A stretch of DNA of 64,000 nt from Umezawaea sp049997955 (GTDB lineage: Bacteria; Actinomycetota; Actinomycetes; Mycobacteriales; Pseudonocardiaceae): assembly GCA_049997955.1 (NCBI GenBank), contig JAEBDY010000015.1, positions 186,001 through 250,000 of the forward strand. The letters are read 5' to 3'. The notes under the pieces are model-generated. The model was given only the letters and a program-made list of their open reading frames with translations. It was not told where the DNA came from and did not search any database. Position numbers and translations under genes: made by a program. Below, one piece after another: positions 1-11,548 of the stretch (positions within the stretch are counted from its first letter, which is position 1; every line of letters starts with the position of its first letter).

Positions 1-443
1 GTGATCACGCCGTCGTGCAGGACGGGCTGGACGGAGACCACCTCGTGGTCGTAGGACACGACGTCGTCGACCTTCGCCGCCGCCCACTCGAAGTAGTCGT
101 GGAACTCGACCCGCAGCGGGTACAGGTTCTTGTGGTTGATGAAGTCCACCAACCGGTCCCGGTCCTTCAGGTAGGACAGGAAGCTGAACCCGCTGTTGGG
201 GTTCCGCATCGTCACGAGGTCCTTGAGGAACGACACCTGCATGGTGGCGTCGTCCAGGAGCATGCCGCGGTGCCACCCGAAGGTCGGCTGCTTCTCGAAG
301 AAGTGCGCCGTCACCACGTCCTCGGCACCGGCGACGGCGTTGTGCTCGGCCACTGCGATCGCCAACGCCAGGTTGGCGGGCCCGAACCCCACTCCGACGA
401 GGTCGTAGACCGGAACGTCACCATCGGTTCGTGCCTGTGGCAT
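1..443 (-). CDS. L-lysine/L-ornithine N-monooxygenase (siderophore), 5' part only
   Basis: N-terminal 147 residues of a flavin N-hydroxylase of the SidA/PvdA/IucD family; the gene runs off the left edge. Known family role: NADPH- and FAD-dependent N-hydroxylation of ornithine or lysine, the first step in making hydroxamate siderophores. Seen: an early FAD-binding Gly motif (VGVGFGPANLALA) close to the N terminus, followed by FFEKQPTFGWHRGMLLDD and MQVSFLKDLVTMRNPNSGF, which are typical of this family. The ATG at 443 is chosen because it starts just before the FAD motif; the other nearby ATG is out of frame. Two iron-box-like sites lie upstream, so iron repression is expected. Substrate (ornithine or lysine) cannot be told from this part. 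Confidence 0.9.
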   Translation of the reverse strand, partial: MPQARTDGDVPVYDLVGVGFGPANLALAIAVAEHNAVAGAEDVVTAHFFEKQPTFGWHRGMLLDDATMQVSFLKDLVTMRNPNSGFSFLSYLKDRDRLVDFINHKNLYPLRVEFHDYFEWAAAKVDDVVSYDHEVVSVQPVLHDGVI

Positions 444-477
444 AGCAGTCCCATCACGCGGCAAGAGGAAGGTCGAC

Positions 478-496
478 TAAAGTTAGCCTAACTTAA
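478..496. promoter_or_regulatory. Iron box (IdeR/DmdR-type operator)
   Basis: On the minus strand this 19-mer reads TTAAGTTAGGCTAACTTTA, matching the actinobacterial iron-box consensus TTAGGTTAGGCTAACCTAA at 16 of 19 positions. It lies 35 bp upstream of the siderophore N-hydroxylase start, the expected place for an iron-dependent repressor. Confidence 0.85.
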
Positions 497-551
497 CTTA
501 GGCGATACTCAGCCGGCTACCACGCGAACGTGATCTGCACCGCTCCTGAAC

Positions 552-570
552 CTAGCCTCGCCTAACCTGG
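552..570. promoter_or_regulatory. Second, degenerate iron box
   Basis: On the minus strand CCAGGTTAGGCGAGGCTAG matches the iron-box consensus at 13 of 19 positions, with a perfect half site AGGTTAGGC. It is 56 bp upstream of the better box, so the N-hydroxylase promoter may carry tandem operators. Confidence 0.5.
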
Positions 571-1114
571 GATGGGAAGCCCTTTGATCGACAAGGGCAG
601 CCAATCGATCACCCTCAGCAACATCACCTCACTGGATTCGTTGCCAGCACAGCCGAACACCCACCAACACCACACCGATGACCAGCACAATCAGCACACG
701 ACCAAACCCTCGCACCACCAACTCACCCACACCACAACACACAGCCAGGGCCACCACCGCAACCACGTTCCGCAACGGACCAAGCCACAGGACGACAGAC
801 CCGGCCCACACTCCCCGGCCCGCCCATCCCAGCAAGCGGAACGGGCCACGCGGAAATCCACCCATTCGGCCGGATAGCCGAGGCCGTGGCGCGGCGCAGC
901 GGCGACAGCAGCCGCAGTCGGCGACAGCGATGGCTACGACGGAGACGACACTACGACGGCAGCCATGGCAGTGACGACGTGACGGCGGCGGCCCGACGAC
1001 AACATCCCTCAAGGAGCCGGACCGGCTACCAGGCAGGCCACTTGCGGCCACCGCACTGACAACGCACCCGCAGCCAACCCCCAGAGGAACACAATCCGAC
1101 ACCACCGCCAAAAC

Positions 1115-1272
1115 GGAAGCACCCAATCGACCCGACGCAGTCCCCCTCCGCCTCCCCGATCCGAAGCGCCCTCAGCTTTGCCCTTCGTTTGTCAAGGCAT
1201 CTTTCCCGCCTTGACAAACGAAGGGCAAAGATCGAGACAATTGCGCGAGCGGGGAGGCGGCGGGGCAACCCA
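1115..1272. repeat. Hairpin repeat element, copy A
   Basis: About 158 bp, found again at 16569-16728 in the same orientation. Its core is a perfect 23-bp stem: left arm 1176-1198, nine-base loop ATCTTTCCC, right arm 1208-1230. Conserved flanks include CCCCGATCCGAAGCG on the left and GAGACAATTGCGCGAGCGGG on the right. It lies about 180-340 bp past the stop of the beta-glucosidase operon, so it may also act as a terminator, but the conserved flanks suggest an independent element. No T-tract follows the stem on either strand. Confidence 0.8.
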
Positions 1273-1288
1273 CCACAACCTTTGCCCA

Positions 1289-1323
1289 GCAGACCAGCAG
1301 ACCGAGCAGACCGAGCAGACCGA
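1289..1323. repeat. Short 9-bp tandem repeat
   Basis: Three exact copies of GCAGACCGA (1297-1323), preceded by an 8-base variant GCAGACCA. It lies just right of repeat copy A. No coding role seen. Confidence 0.7.
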
Positions 1324-1453
1324 GCAAGCTTCACGGACTCACGAACCCCCGCAGTCCCAGACCAACAGCCCCCAGTCCAACGAACACCACAACCCAACCC
1401 AACGCAAACCGCCCAGCAGACCTAGGTCCACCGGGCGGTCAGCGCGAAGCGTC

Positions 1454-2817
1454 CTACTTCTCCCGCGTGCTCTTGATCGTGTCCCGGTACCACTCCGCGG
1501 ACCGCTTCAACGTCCGCACCTGGGTGTCGTAGTCCACCCGAACGATCCCAAACCTCTTGTCGTACCCGTACGCCCACTCGAAGTTGTCCATGAGCGACCA
1601 GGCGAAGTACCCGCGCACATCCGCCCCCTGCGCCACGGCACTCCCCACCGCGGCGATGTGGTCGGAGATGTACGAGAGCCGGTCCTCGTCGTCCACCGAA
1701 CCGTCGGCGGAGACCGAGTCGTCGAACGCCGCACCGTTCTCGGTGATCACCATCGGCAGGCCGGGGTAGTCCTTCGAGATCCGCACCAGCAACTGCGTGA
1801 ACCCCTCGGGCACGATCTCCCAGTCCATCGCCGTGACGGGCCGGTTCTGCGACACCGCGACCGGCTCGTGCGGCTCCGCGCCGCCCGCGAACACGTGCGA
1901 CGAGTAGTAGTTCACGCCGAGCACGTCGAGCGGCGTGGAGATGATCTCCAGGTCGCCCGGCTCCACGGGCAGGAGGGCGCCGCGCGCCTCCAGGTCGGCC
2001 ACCACGTCCTCGGGGTAGTGGCCCTTCACCAGCGGGTCCAGGTAGATGCGCGTGCCGAGGCCGTCGGCGCGGCGGGCCGCGTCCACGTCCTCCGGGCGGT
2101 CGGACGCGGGGGTGGCGCTGCCCATGTTGAGCGTGATGCCCAGTTCGATGGGCTCGGTGGCGGCCGCGCGCAGCGCCTGGCCCGCCAGGCCGTGGCCCAG
2201 CAGCAGGTGGTGCACGGCGCGCATCGAGGCGCCGAAGTTCTGGATGCCGGGCGCGTGCTTGCCCTGGTCGTAGCCGAGCATCGCGGAGCACCACGGCTCG
2301 TTCAGCGTGGTCCACGTCTTGACGCGGTCACCGAGGCCCTCGTAGACCAGGCCCGCGTACTCGGCGAAGTGGTAGGCGGTGTCGCGCTCCGGCCAGCCGC
2401 CCGCGTCCTCCAGCTCCTGCGGGAGGTCCCAGTGGTAGAGCGTGACCCACGGCTTGACGCCCTTCTCCAGCAGCTCGTCGACGAGCCGGGAGTAGAAGTC
2501 GAGACCCTTGGCGTTCACCGGGCCGCGACCGCCGGCCTGGATGCGCGGCCACGAGATGGAGAACCGGTAGGAGTCGACGCCGAGACCGGCGATCAGCTCC
2601 ACGTCCTGCGGCATCCGGTGGTAGTGGTCGCACGCGACGTCGCCGTTCTCCTGCCGGATCACGGCTCCCGGCACGCGGCAGAAGGTGTCCCAGATGGACG
2701 GTGTGCGGCCGTCCTCGGCGACAGCGCCCTCGATCTGGTAGGCAGAGGTGGCCACTCCCCAGAGGAAGTTCGCCGGCAGTTCGGCGGTCGCTTCGGTGGC
2801 ACGTTGCCCGACGATCG

Positions 2818-2821
<4 letters not shown>
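1454..2821 (-). CDS. GH1 family beta-glucosidase
   Basis: 455-residue glycoside hydrolase family 1 enzyme, cytoplasmic (no signal peptide), expected to split beta-glucosides such as cellobiose or short beta-oligosaccharides to glucose. Seen: N-terminal FLWGVATSAYQIEGA; acid/base Glu175 in TLNEPW; nucleophile Glu361 in ITENG; length normal for the family. The ATG at 2821 is chosen because it overlaps the stop of the upstream ABC ATPase gene as ATGA, showing translational coupling; an open frame further upstream would run into that gene. It is the last gene of the operon that begins with the binding-protein gene at 8426, so its substrate is probably what that transporter imports. Confidence 0.93.
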
Positions 2822-3842
<1,021 letters not shown>

Positions 3843-3846
<4 letters not shown>

Positions 3847-4736
3847 GACCGCCCGCCTTCCTTCCTCAGCACTGGCGTGAAACCGACGCGCATCTTGACC
3901 TTGCTGCCACCCGCGGTCGTCCGAAGCCGGGGGTTGACGTACTCGTCGATCCCGAAGTTGATCAGCGCGAGGGCGGTGCCCAGCAGCGCGATGCAGAGAC
4001 CGGCTGGGATGAACCACCACCACGCGCCCTGGGCCAGCGCCTGCGCGTTCTGGGCCCAGAACAGGATGGTGCCCCAGTTCCAGTTGGACACGCTCGCGAC
4101 GCCGATGAACGACAGCGTGATCACCGAGAGCACCGCGAAGATCACCGTGCCGACGAAGCTGGACGCGATGATCGCGGTCAGGTTCGGCATGACCTCGAAC
4201 ACGATGAGCCGCCACGTGCGCTCGCCCGTCGCCCGAGCCGCCTCGACGTAGTCTCGCTGGCGCAGCGACAGCGTCTGGGCGCGCAGGATGCGGGCGCCCC
4301 ACGCCCAGCCGGTCGCGCTGATCACGAACGCGATCAGGAAGTCACCCGCGTCCGGCAGGAACGACGTCACGATGATGATCAGCGGCAGCGCGGGCACCAC
4401 CAGGAAGATGTTGCTCAGCGCGGAGAGGATCTCGTCGGCCACACCGCCGAGGAACCCGGCGGTGACACCGATGAGCACCGAGAGCACCGTGGCGATGGCA
4501 CCCGCCACGAGCCCCACGATCAGCACGCCCTTGGCGCCGACGAGCACCTGGGAGAAGATGTCCTGGCCGGTCTGGGTCGTGCCGAACCAGTGGTCCCCGG
4601 ACGGCGCCGACATGATGTCGGCGCTCATCGCGGAGGGGTCGTAGGGCGCGAGCCACGACCCGAAGATCGCGATCAGGACGAAGAACCCCATGATCGCCAG
4701 ACCGGTGACCGTCTTGCCGTTCAAGGCAGACTTCAT
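3843..4736 (-). CDS. ABC transporter permease, OppC/DppC type
   Basis: 297-residue inner-membrane permease. Seen: N-terminal membrane helix (LAIMGFFVLIAIFGSWLAPY), further hydrophobic helices, and the EAA-type ATPase-docking loop DYVEAARATGERTWRLIVF. It has the DPP/OPP permease C profile with a short periplasmic segment after the first helix (HWFGTTQTGQDIFSQVLVGA). ATG at 4736 is two bases from the stop of the OppB-type gene; its own stop overlaps the next ATPase start. It forms the channel with the OppB-like partner. Confidence 0.92.
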
Positions 4737-4738
4737 GG

Positions 4739-6758
<2,020 letters not shown>

Positions 6759-6762
<4 letters not shown>

Positions 6763-8426
6763 GCGGTGGCCGGCTTCAAGCGGAGAACCACCTGCAGCGC
6801 GTTGGTCTGCGTCGGCTGCGGCGGCGCGTACGGGTCGGCCTCGGTGGGCCAGCCGACCCAGTTCTTCGTGCTGTACTCCGCGCCGACCGGCGAGGAGACC
6901 AGCGGGATGGCCGGGACCTGCTCGACGAAGATCTTCTGGAGCAGGTCCAGGTTCGTCTTGCGGGCGGCGTCGTCGGGAGCGGCGGCGTAGGCGGTCAGCG
7001 CGGCGGTCGCGGCGGCGTCGTTGAAACGGCCCTGAGCCGAGGTCGCGGGCTCACCGAGCGGCTTGGTGCCCGCGGCGTCCATGATGTTCTGGTACGTCTC
7101 GAACGGCGTCGCGCCGCTGTTGGTCCAGTGCATCGTGGCGTCGAACGCGCCGTTGCCGAAGTCCGTGGTCCACTGGTCGACGGTCTGCGTCTTGACCTCG
7201 GCGGTGATGCCGAGGGCCTTGACGGCGTTCTTGATGATGTCGAGGTCGGTCAGGTAGTCGGACCAGCCCGCGGGGTCGGTCAGCGCGAAGGTGACCGGAG
7301 CACCGGACGGGTCCTTCAGCACGTCGCCCTCGAGCTTGTAGCCGGCCTCGGTGAGCAGCTTCTTGGCACCGTCGACGTCGACCTTGGCGGTCTTGCCCTT
7401 GTACTCGTCGGAGAGGAAGGGGTCACCGGCCGGGCTGGGGATGCCCGTGAGGTTGTCGACCTTCGGGAACAGCTTCGAGTGGCCCTGCTGGAAGATGACC
7501 TCCCGGTCGATCACCATGTTCAGCGCCTTGCGCAGCGCGACGTTGTTGAACGGCGCCTTGGCGGTGTTCAGCCACAGGGCGTGGATGCCGAGACCGGCGG
7601 GCATCCAGATCTTGTGGTTCTTCGGGTCCTTGTCGATGTACAGGGTCTCGAAGTTGGGCATGAACACGTAGGACCACTGCGCCGCACCGCTCGCGAGGGC
7701 GGTCGTCTGCGCGCTGTTGTCGTTGTACGACGTGTACTGCAGCTCCGGGACCTTGGGGAGCTCCTGCCAGTAGCTGTTGCGCACCGACAGCGTGATGGTC
7801 TGGGGCGTGAAGGTCTTCAGCGTGTACGGACCGGTGCCGACGGGCTTCTCGTTGGTGAAGGTCGTCGGGTCCGGCACGTCCTTCCAGATGTGCTCGGGCA
7901 CGATGAACGAGTTGAGGATCTTGTTCTCGTTCACGAACTGGGGCTTGCCGAAGGTGATCTCGGCGGAGGTGTCGGACACCTTGCTCGCGCCGGTGATCGG
8001 GAGGCCGTTGGCGTTGAGGGCGGCCTTTTCCTTCATCAGGTTGAACGTGTAGGCGACGTCACCCGCGGTGAAGGGCTTGTCGTCGTTCCACTTGACGTCG
8101 GCCCGCGTGGTGAGCGTGAGCTTCTGGTAGTTGTCGGCCCACTCCCACTTCTCGGCCAACCACGGCGTGCCCTTCTCGGACGGCGCGATGGGGTTGGTCT
8201 GCACGAGGGGCTCGTAGATCATGAAGCGGTAACCCAGCGACGCGCCCGCCGACGTGGCGAGGAACGGGTTGCTGTTGTTCGTCTGCGGCCCGTTCGGCAT
8301 GCCCACCGTCAGGACGCCGCTCGCGGCGGTCTTGGTGGCACCACCCGATGAACACGCAGCGGCCACCAGCGCGACGGCCATTGTGCCGATCAGCGCGAGT
8401 GTGGTCCTGCGGCGTATGCCTTGCAT
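6759..8426 (-). CDS. ABC transporter substrate-binding lipoprotein, OppA/DppA type (SBP_bac_5)
   Basis: 555 residues, exported lipoprotein. Seen: charged N terminus, hydrophobic helix and lipobox VAAAC at about residues 21-25, followed by a Ser/Gly linker and the family-5 binding-protein fold (TNPIAPSEKGTPWLAEKWEW, YTFNLMKEKAALNANG). It captures the substrate outside the membrane for the four downstream transporter genes. Family 5 proteins bind peptides, nickel or oligosaccharides; the coupled GH1 enzyme and CebR-like regulator favour a beta-oligosaccharide (inference). A ribosome site GGGAG lies just upstream of the ATG, and a palindromic operator candidate sits about 20-35 bp upstream. Confidence 0.92.
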
Positions 8427-8446
8427 GGAATTCTCCCGGCGGGTTA

Positions 8447-8462
8447 TGAGAGAGCGCTCTCA
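8447..8462. promoter_or_regulatory. CebR-like LacI operator upstream of the transporter operon
   Basis: TGAGAGAGCGCTCTCA contains the perfect 12-bp palindrome GAGAGCGCTCTC (8450-8461). It resembles the Streptomyces CebR box TGGGAGCGCTCCCA. It lies between the LacI gene and the binding-protein start, where repression of the operon would occur. Related boxes are at 10281 and 10371. Confidence 0.75.
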
Positions 8463-8523
8463 GGAAGGTGGAACGGGTGGCCCACCCTAAACAGCGGGCA
8501 CGGTGGAAAACAGGGGTGTGCGA

Positions 8524-9525
8524 CTAGTTCTGTGGAGCTGACTGTCGGACCACGAGCGAGGTCGGCAGCACGAGTGGTTTCTCCGGCAGGGCTTCGCCGC
8601 CGAAGTGGGAGAGCAGCATCCGAGCGGCCGCCACGCCCATCTCCTGCAGCGGCTGCCGAACGGTGGTCAGCGAGGGCTCGGCGTGCGAGGCGATCGGCAC
8701 GTCGTCGAAACCGACGACGGACACGTCACCGGGCACGTCGCGGCCCGCTTTGCGCAGCGCGCGCAGGACACCCATCGCGGAGAGGTCGTTGTGCGCGAAG
8801 ACGCCGTCGAACGGGATGCCCGTCGACAACAGCTTCTCGGTGGCCACCGTACCTCCGTCGGTGGTGAAGTCACCATCGACGACGAGACGGGGGTCGACCG
8901 ACAGACCCACCGCGGCGAGCGCGTCGCGGAAGCCGTCGAGCCGTTCCCTGGTGCAGCCGAACTGCATCGGGCCCGTGACGACGGCGAACTTGGTCCGCCC
9001 GGCGGCGAGCAGGTGGCGCGCGGCCCCCTGCGCTCCCTCCCGGTTGGTGGTGGAAACCGAGGGGAACTGCGGGTGCGAGCCGCGGTCGTCGATCATGACG
9101 ACCGGCAGGCCCTGCGCGTAGAGCGTGGCGATGTAGTTGAGGGTGTCCGGCGGCTCGATCACCAGCAGCCCGTCGAAGGCGTTCGCCGAGACGTGGCTGG
9201 CGAACTGGCTGAGCGAGTCCGGACCCCGGTTCACGGTGTAGAGCAGCAGGCCGTAGCCCTCGGCCTCCAGCGTGTCGACGATCCCCTGGAGCACCTCGCC
9301 CATCCAGGGCCAGGTCAGCGACGGGGCCAGCATGCCGACGGTGCGCGCCCGGCCTCGAGCGAGACCGACCGCACGTGCGCTGGGCACGTAGCCGATCTCG
9401 TCGATCACGTGCCGGACGCGCTCCGCCGTGGTCACGTCCACATCGGGCTTGCCGTTCAGCACGCGGGACACAGTCGCCTTGCTCACCTGGGCGCGGAGGG
9501 CGACCTCGGCGATCGTGACCCGCAT
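8524..9525 (-). CDS. LacI family transcriptional regulator (CebR-like)
   Basis: 333 residues. N-terminal LacI helix-turn-helix (VTIAEVALRAQVSKATVSRV) followed by the hinge and a periplasmic-binding-like sugar sensor domain (VGMLAPSLTWPWMGEVLQGI, FDGVFAHNDLSAMGVLRAL, VVGFDDVPIASHAEPSLTTV). The ATG at 9525 is preferred over one at 9543 because GAGGGAG sits at good distance before it. It lies directly upstream of the Opp/GH1 operon on the same strand, with a palindrome between, so it probably represses that operon until a sugar (perhaps cellobiose) binds. Confidence 0.9.
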   Translation of the reverse strand: MRVTIAEVALRAQVSKATVSRVLNGKPDVDVTTAERVRHVIDEIGYVPSARAVGLARGRARTVGMLAPSLTWPWMGEVLQGIVDTLEAEGYGLLLYTVNRGPDSLSQFASHVSANAFDGLLVIEPPDTLNYIATLYAQGLPVVMIDDRGSHPQFPSVSTTNREGAQGAARHLLAAGRTKFAVVTGPMQFGCTRERLDGFRDALAAVGLSVDPRLVVDGDFTTDGGTVATEKLLSTGIPFDGVFAHNDLSAMGVLRALRKAGRDVPGDVSVVGFDDVPIASHAEPSLTTVRQPLQEMGVAAARMLLSHFGGEALPEKPLVLPTSLVVRQSAPQN

Positions 9526-9583
9526 CTGGAACTCCCTCGTCATGCGGTCCGCTACCGTCTCCACCCCCTCCGGTACCGGTACC

Positions 9584-9595
9584 GAAACCGGTTCC
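9584..9595. promoter_or_regulatory. Possible autoregulatory LacI operator
   Basis: GAAACCGGTTCC is a near-perfect dyad centred on the CG typical of LacI-family sites, about 60 bp upstream of the lacI-type start and embedded in overlapping GGTACC/CCGG repeats (9572-9599). Confidence 0.45.
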
Positions 9596-9728
9596 GGGAG
9601 AGGTGTGGTGCAGTTAACATGGCTGAAACCCCAGGGGTCAATACCTCGGTCGGTAACGAAAAGGCGACGCACGGTCGACTACGTCAAACGGCCGCTGGCC
9701 TGCGGCGAACGGGGTTAGGGTCGCCTCC

Positions 9729-10268
9729 ATGGGGACTGTAGAAGCGGTGAGCCGCAGCTCGGAGTACACGTTCACGAAGCCCAACCAGCCCGAAATCCGC
9801 TTGCTCGCGGGCCTCGGGGTGGAAGGGGACGTCCACCAGGGCGTGACGGTCAAGCACCGGTCGCGGGTCCGGCGCGACCCGACGGCGCCGAACCTCCGCC
9901 AGGTGCACCTGGTCCACGGCGAACTGCAGGACGAACTGCGCGCCGCCGGGTTCGGGGTGGAGCCCGGATCGGTCGGCGAGAACGTCACCACGCGGGGTGT
10001 CGACCTGCTCGGCCTGCCCACCGGCACCCGCCTCCACCTGGGAGGGGAGGCCGTCGTGGAGGTGACCGGGTTGCGCAACCCGTGCGTCCAGCTCGACGGG
10101 TTCCACAAGGGACTGATGAAGGCAGTGCTGGACCGGGACGCCGACGGCAACCTGGTCCGCAAGGCCGGGGTGATGGCGGTCGTGCTGGTCGGCGGCCCGG
10201 TCCGACCCGGCGACGCCATCCGGGTGGAACTGCCCGCCGAGCCGCACCGCGCGCTGGAACCGGTCTGA
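9729..10268 (+). CDS. MOSC domain-containing protein
   Basis: 179 residues. MOSC domain, related to the C-terminal domain of molybdenum cofactor sulfurase and to YiiM. Seen: GLGVEGDVHQG, GSVGENVTTRGVDL, and the conserved Cys in VTGLRNPCVQLD. Such proteins bind or transfer sulfur/persulfide and in some cases detoxify N-hydroxylated compounds; the exact substrate here is unknown. It is transcribed alone, divergent from the LacI gene and convergent with the pca block; the two CebR-like boxes lie just past its stop. Confidence 0.88.
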   Translation: MGTVEAVSRSSEYTFTKPNQPEIRLLAGLGVEGDVHQGVTVKHRSRVRRDPTAPNLRQVHLVHGELQDELRAAGFGVEPGSVGENVTTRGVDLLGLPTGTRLHLGGEAVVEVTGLRNPCVQLDGFHKGLMKAVLDRDADGNLVRKAGVMAVVLVGGPVRPGDAIRVELPAEPHRALEPV

Positions 10269-10280
10269 GCACTCCACAGG

Positions 10281-10294
10281 TGGGAGCGCTCTCA
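10281..10294. promoter_or_regulatory. CebR-type box 1, between convergent genes
   Basis: TGGGAGCGCTCTCA differs from the published CebR consensus TGGGAGCGCTCCCA at one base. It lies 12 bp past the MOSC stop, not in front of a gene start. Confidence 0.65.
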
Positions 10295-10312
10295 CGGTGG
10301 CCACGTCCATGG

Positions 10313-10348
10313 GGCACCTTTCGTGAACTCGATTGCACGAAAGGTGCC
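10313..10348. terminator. Perfect 13-bp hairpin between convergent genes
   Basis: GGCACCTTTCGTG (10313-10325), ten-base loop, CACGAAAGGTGCC (10336-10348). It lies between the stops of the MOSC gene (+) and the IclR gene (-), so a two-way terminator is the simplest role; no T-run follows. A protein-binding site is the alternative, as CebR-type boxes flank it on both sides. Confidence 0.6.
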
Positions 10349-10370
10349 ACGGGTCACAGGCTCCGGTCAA

Positions 10371-10384
10371 TGGGAGCGCTCTCA
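10371..10384. promoter_or_regulatory. CebR-type box 2, identical to box 1
   Basis: Second exact copy of TGGGAGCGCTCTCA, 90 bp from the first and 29 bp from the stop of the IclR gene. The pair flanks the 13-bp hairpin. Confidence 0.65.
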
Positions 10385-10412
10385 CGGTTAGGTCACGGTC
10401 GTGACGGGGGCG

Positions 10413-11183
10413 TTACCGGCGCAAGTCCTCTTGCACGGCCTCCGCCGTCGAAGTCAAGTGCGGCAACAGGTCCTCCCGGATGGTCACGGCGTCACCACGA
10501 CCCGCGTGCGCGGAGACGTTGACCGCGGCGACCACCGTGCCGTCGGCCCCGCGGATCGGCACGGCGATCGACCGCACCCCCTCCTCCAGCTCCTCGTCCA
10601 CGAGGGACCACCCCTGCTCGCGGACCGCCCCCAACTCCCGGCGCAGCACGTCCGCGTCGACGATCGTGTTGCGGGTCAACGGGAGCAGCCGCACCGACGC
10701 CAGGTAGGCGTCGAGCCACTCCCCCGGCCGGTGCGCCAGCAGCACCCGGCCCATCGCCGTGGCGTAGGCCGGGAACCGCGTGCCGACGCTGATCGACACG
10801 GTCATGATCCGCTTGGTCGACACCCGCGCCACGTACACCACGTCGCCGTCGTCCAGGACGGACACCGACGACGACTCGCGGACGGTCGCGACGAGGTTCT
10901 CCAGGTGCGGCAGGGCGATCTCGGGCAACCCCAGTCCGGACAGGTAGGCGTAGCCCAGCTCCAACACCTTGGGGCGCAACGCGAACAGCCGTCCGTCGGT
11001 GCTCACGTACCCCAGCTCCACCAGCGTGCGCAGGAATCGCCGGGCGGCCGCGCGGGCGAGGCCGGTGCTCCTGGCGACGTCGCTCAGCGTCATCTCGGCG
11101 TGCTCGGCGTCGAACGCCCGGATGACCGAGAGCCCCCGCTCCAACGACTGGACGAAGTCGGCGGAGCGCTCGGGCCCGGTCAC
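10413..11183 (-). CDS. IclR family regulator of the pca operon (PcaR/PobR type)
   Basis: 256 residues. N-terminal winged helix (MTLSDVARSTGLARAAARRF) and C-terminal IclR effector domain (SSSVSVLDDGDVVYVARVST, GTRFPAYATAMGRVLLA, RSIAVPIRGADGTVVAAVNV). The GTG at 11183 overlaps the pcaC stop as GTGA, so it is the last gene of the pca operon and is probably autoregulated. Family members such as PcaR bind beta-ketoadipate or protocatechuate. A palindrome next to pcaI (16390-16404) is a candidate binding site. Confidence 0.88.
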   Translation of the reverse strand: MTGPERSADFVQSLERGLSVIRAFDAEHAEMTLSDVARSTGLARAAARRFLRTLVELGYVSTDGRLFALRPKVLELGYAYLSGLGLPEIALPHLENLVATVRESSSVSVLDDGDVVYVARVSTKRIMTVSISVGTRFPAYATAMGRVLLAHRPGEWLDAYLASVRLLPLTRNTIVDADVLRRELGAVREQGWSLVDEELEEGVRSIAVPIRGADGTVVAAVNVSAHAGRGDAVTIREDLLPHLTSTAEAVQEDLRR

Positions 11184-11548
11184 GGCTCCAGCGAGGCGAA
11201 CGTCCGCTGCGCCACGGCGAACGCGCGGTTCGCGGTGGGCACGCCCGCGTAGACCGCGACCTGGAGGAGCACCTCGCCGATCTCCTCGCGGGTGAGCCCG
11301 ATCCGGAGCGCGGCCTTGACGTGCATGGCCAACTCGTCCTCGTGGCACAGGGTCGCGAGCATCGCCAGCGTGATGCACGACCGGATCCTGCGGTCCAGCC
11401 CCGGCCGGGTCCACACCTCGCCCCAGGCGTAGGTGGTGATCAGCTCCTGGAAGTCCGCGGTGAACTCGTCGGTCCGCTCCACGGCGCGGTCCACGTGCTC
11501 GTCGCCCAGGACCTCGCGGCGGACCTCCATGCCGTCCTCGAACGACAT
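11180..11548 (-). CDS. pcaC: 4-carboxymuconolactone decarboxylase
   Basis: 122 residues, an AhpD-like all-helical enzyme that converts gamma-carboxymuconolactone to 3-oxoadipate enol-lactone and CO2. Seen: RREVLGDEHVDRAVERTDEF, the family block HEDELAMHVKAALRIGLTRE and VYAGVPTANRAF. Length matches stand-alone PcaC, so it is not the PcaL fusion found in several actinomycetes. The ATG shares one base with the pcaD stop (TGATG), and its stop overlaps the regulator start. Confidence 0.93.
   Translation of the reverse strand: MSFEDGMEVRREVLGDEHVDRAVERTDEFTADFQELITTYAWGEVWTRPGLDRRIRSCITLAMLATLCHEDELAMHVKAALRIGLTREEIGEVLLQVAVYAGVPTANRAFAVAQRTFASLEP

Larger units (their letters stand above)
571..1453. 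other. Long intergenic region, low complexity on the left
   Basis: About 880 bp without a convincing gene. The left half is rich in CCA/CAC trinucleotides, and open frames exist on both strands but lack the third-position G/C bias of neighbouring genes. The right half holds repeat copy A (1115-1272) with a perfect hairpin, and a short tandem repeat (1289-1323). One weak alternative is a small hydrophobic ORF on the minus strand ending at 629; its last 78 residues could be membrane-spanning, but codon use and the lack of a clear ribosome site argue against it. Confidence 0.6.

Noticed and set aside
629..1126. Minus-strand 165-codon ORF with a hydrophobic C terminus
   Set aside because: Codon third positions lack the local G/C bias, there is no ribosome site and the region is low complexity. 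A short membrane protein is not fully excluded.
1176..1230. Reading copy A simply as a terminator of the beta-glucosidase operon
   Set aside because: The stop is more than 220 bp away, there is no T-run, and copy B with the same loop and flanks lies in an unrelated spacer.
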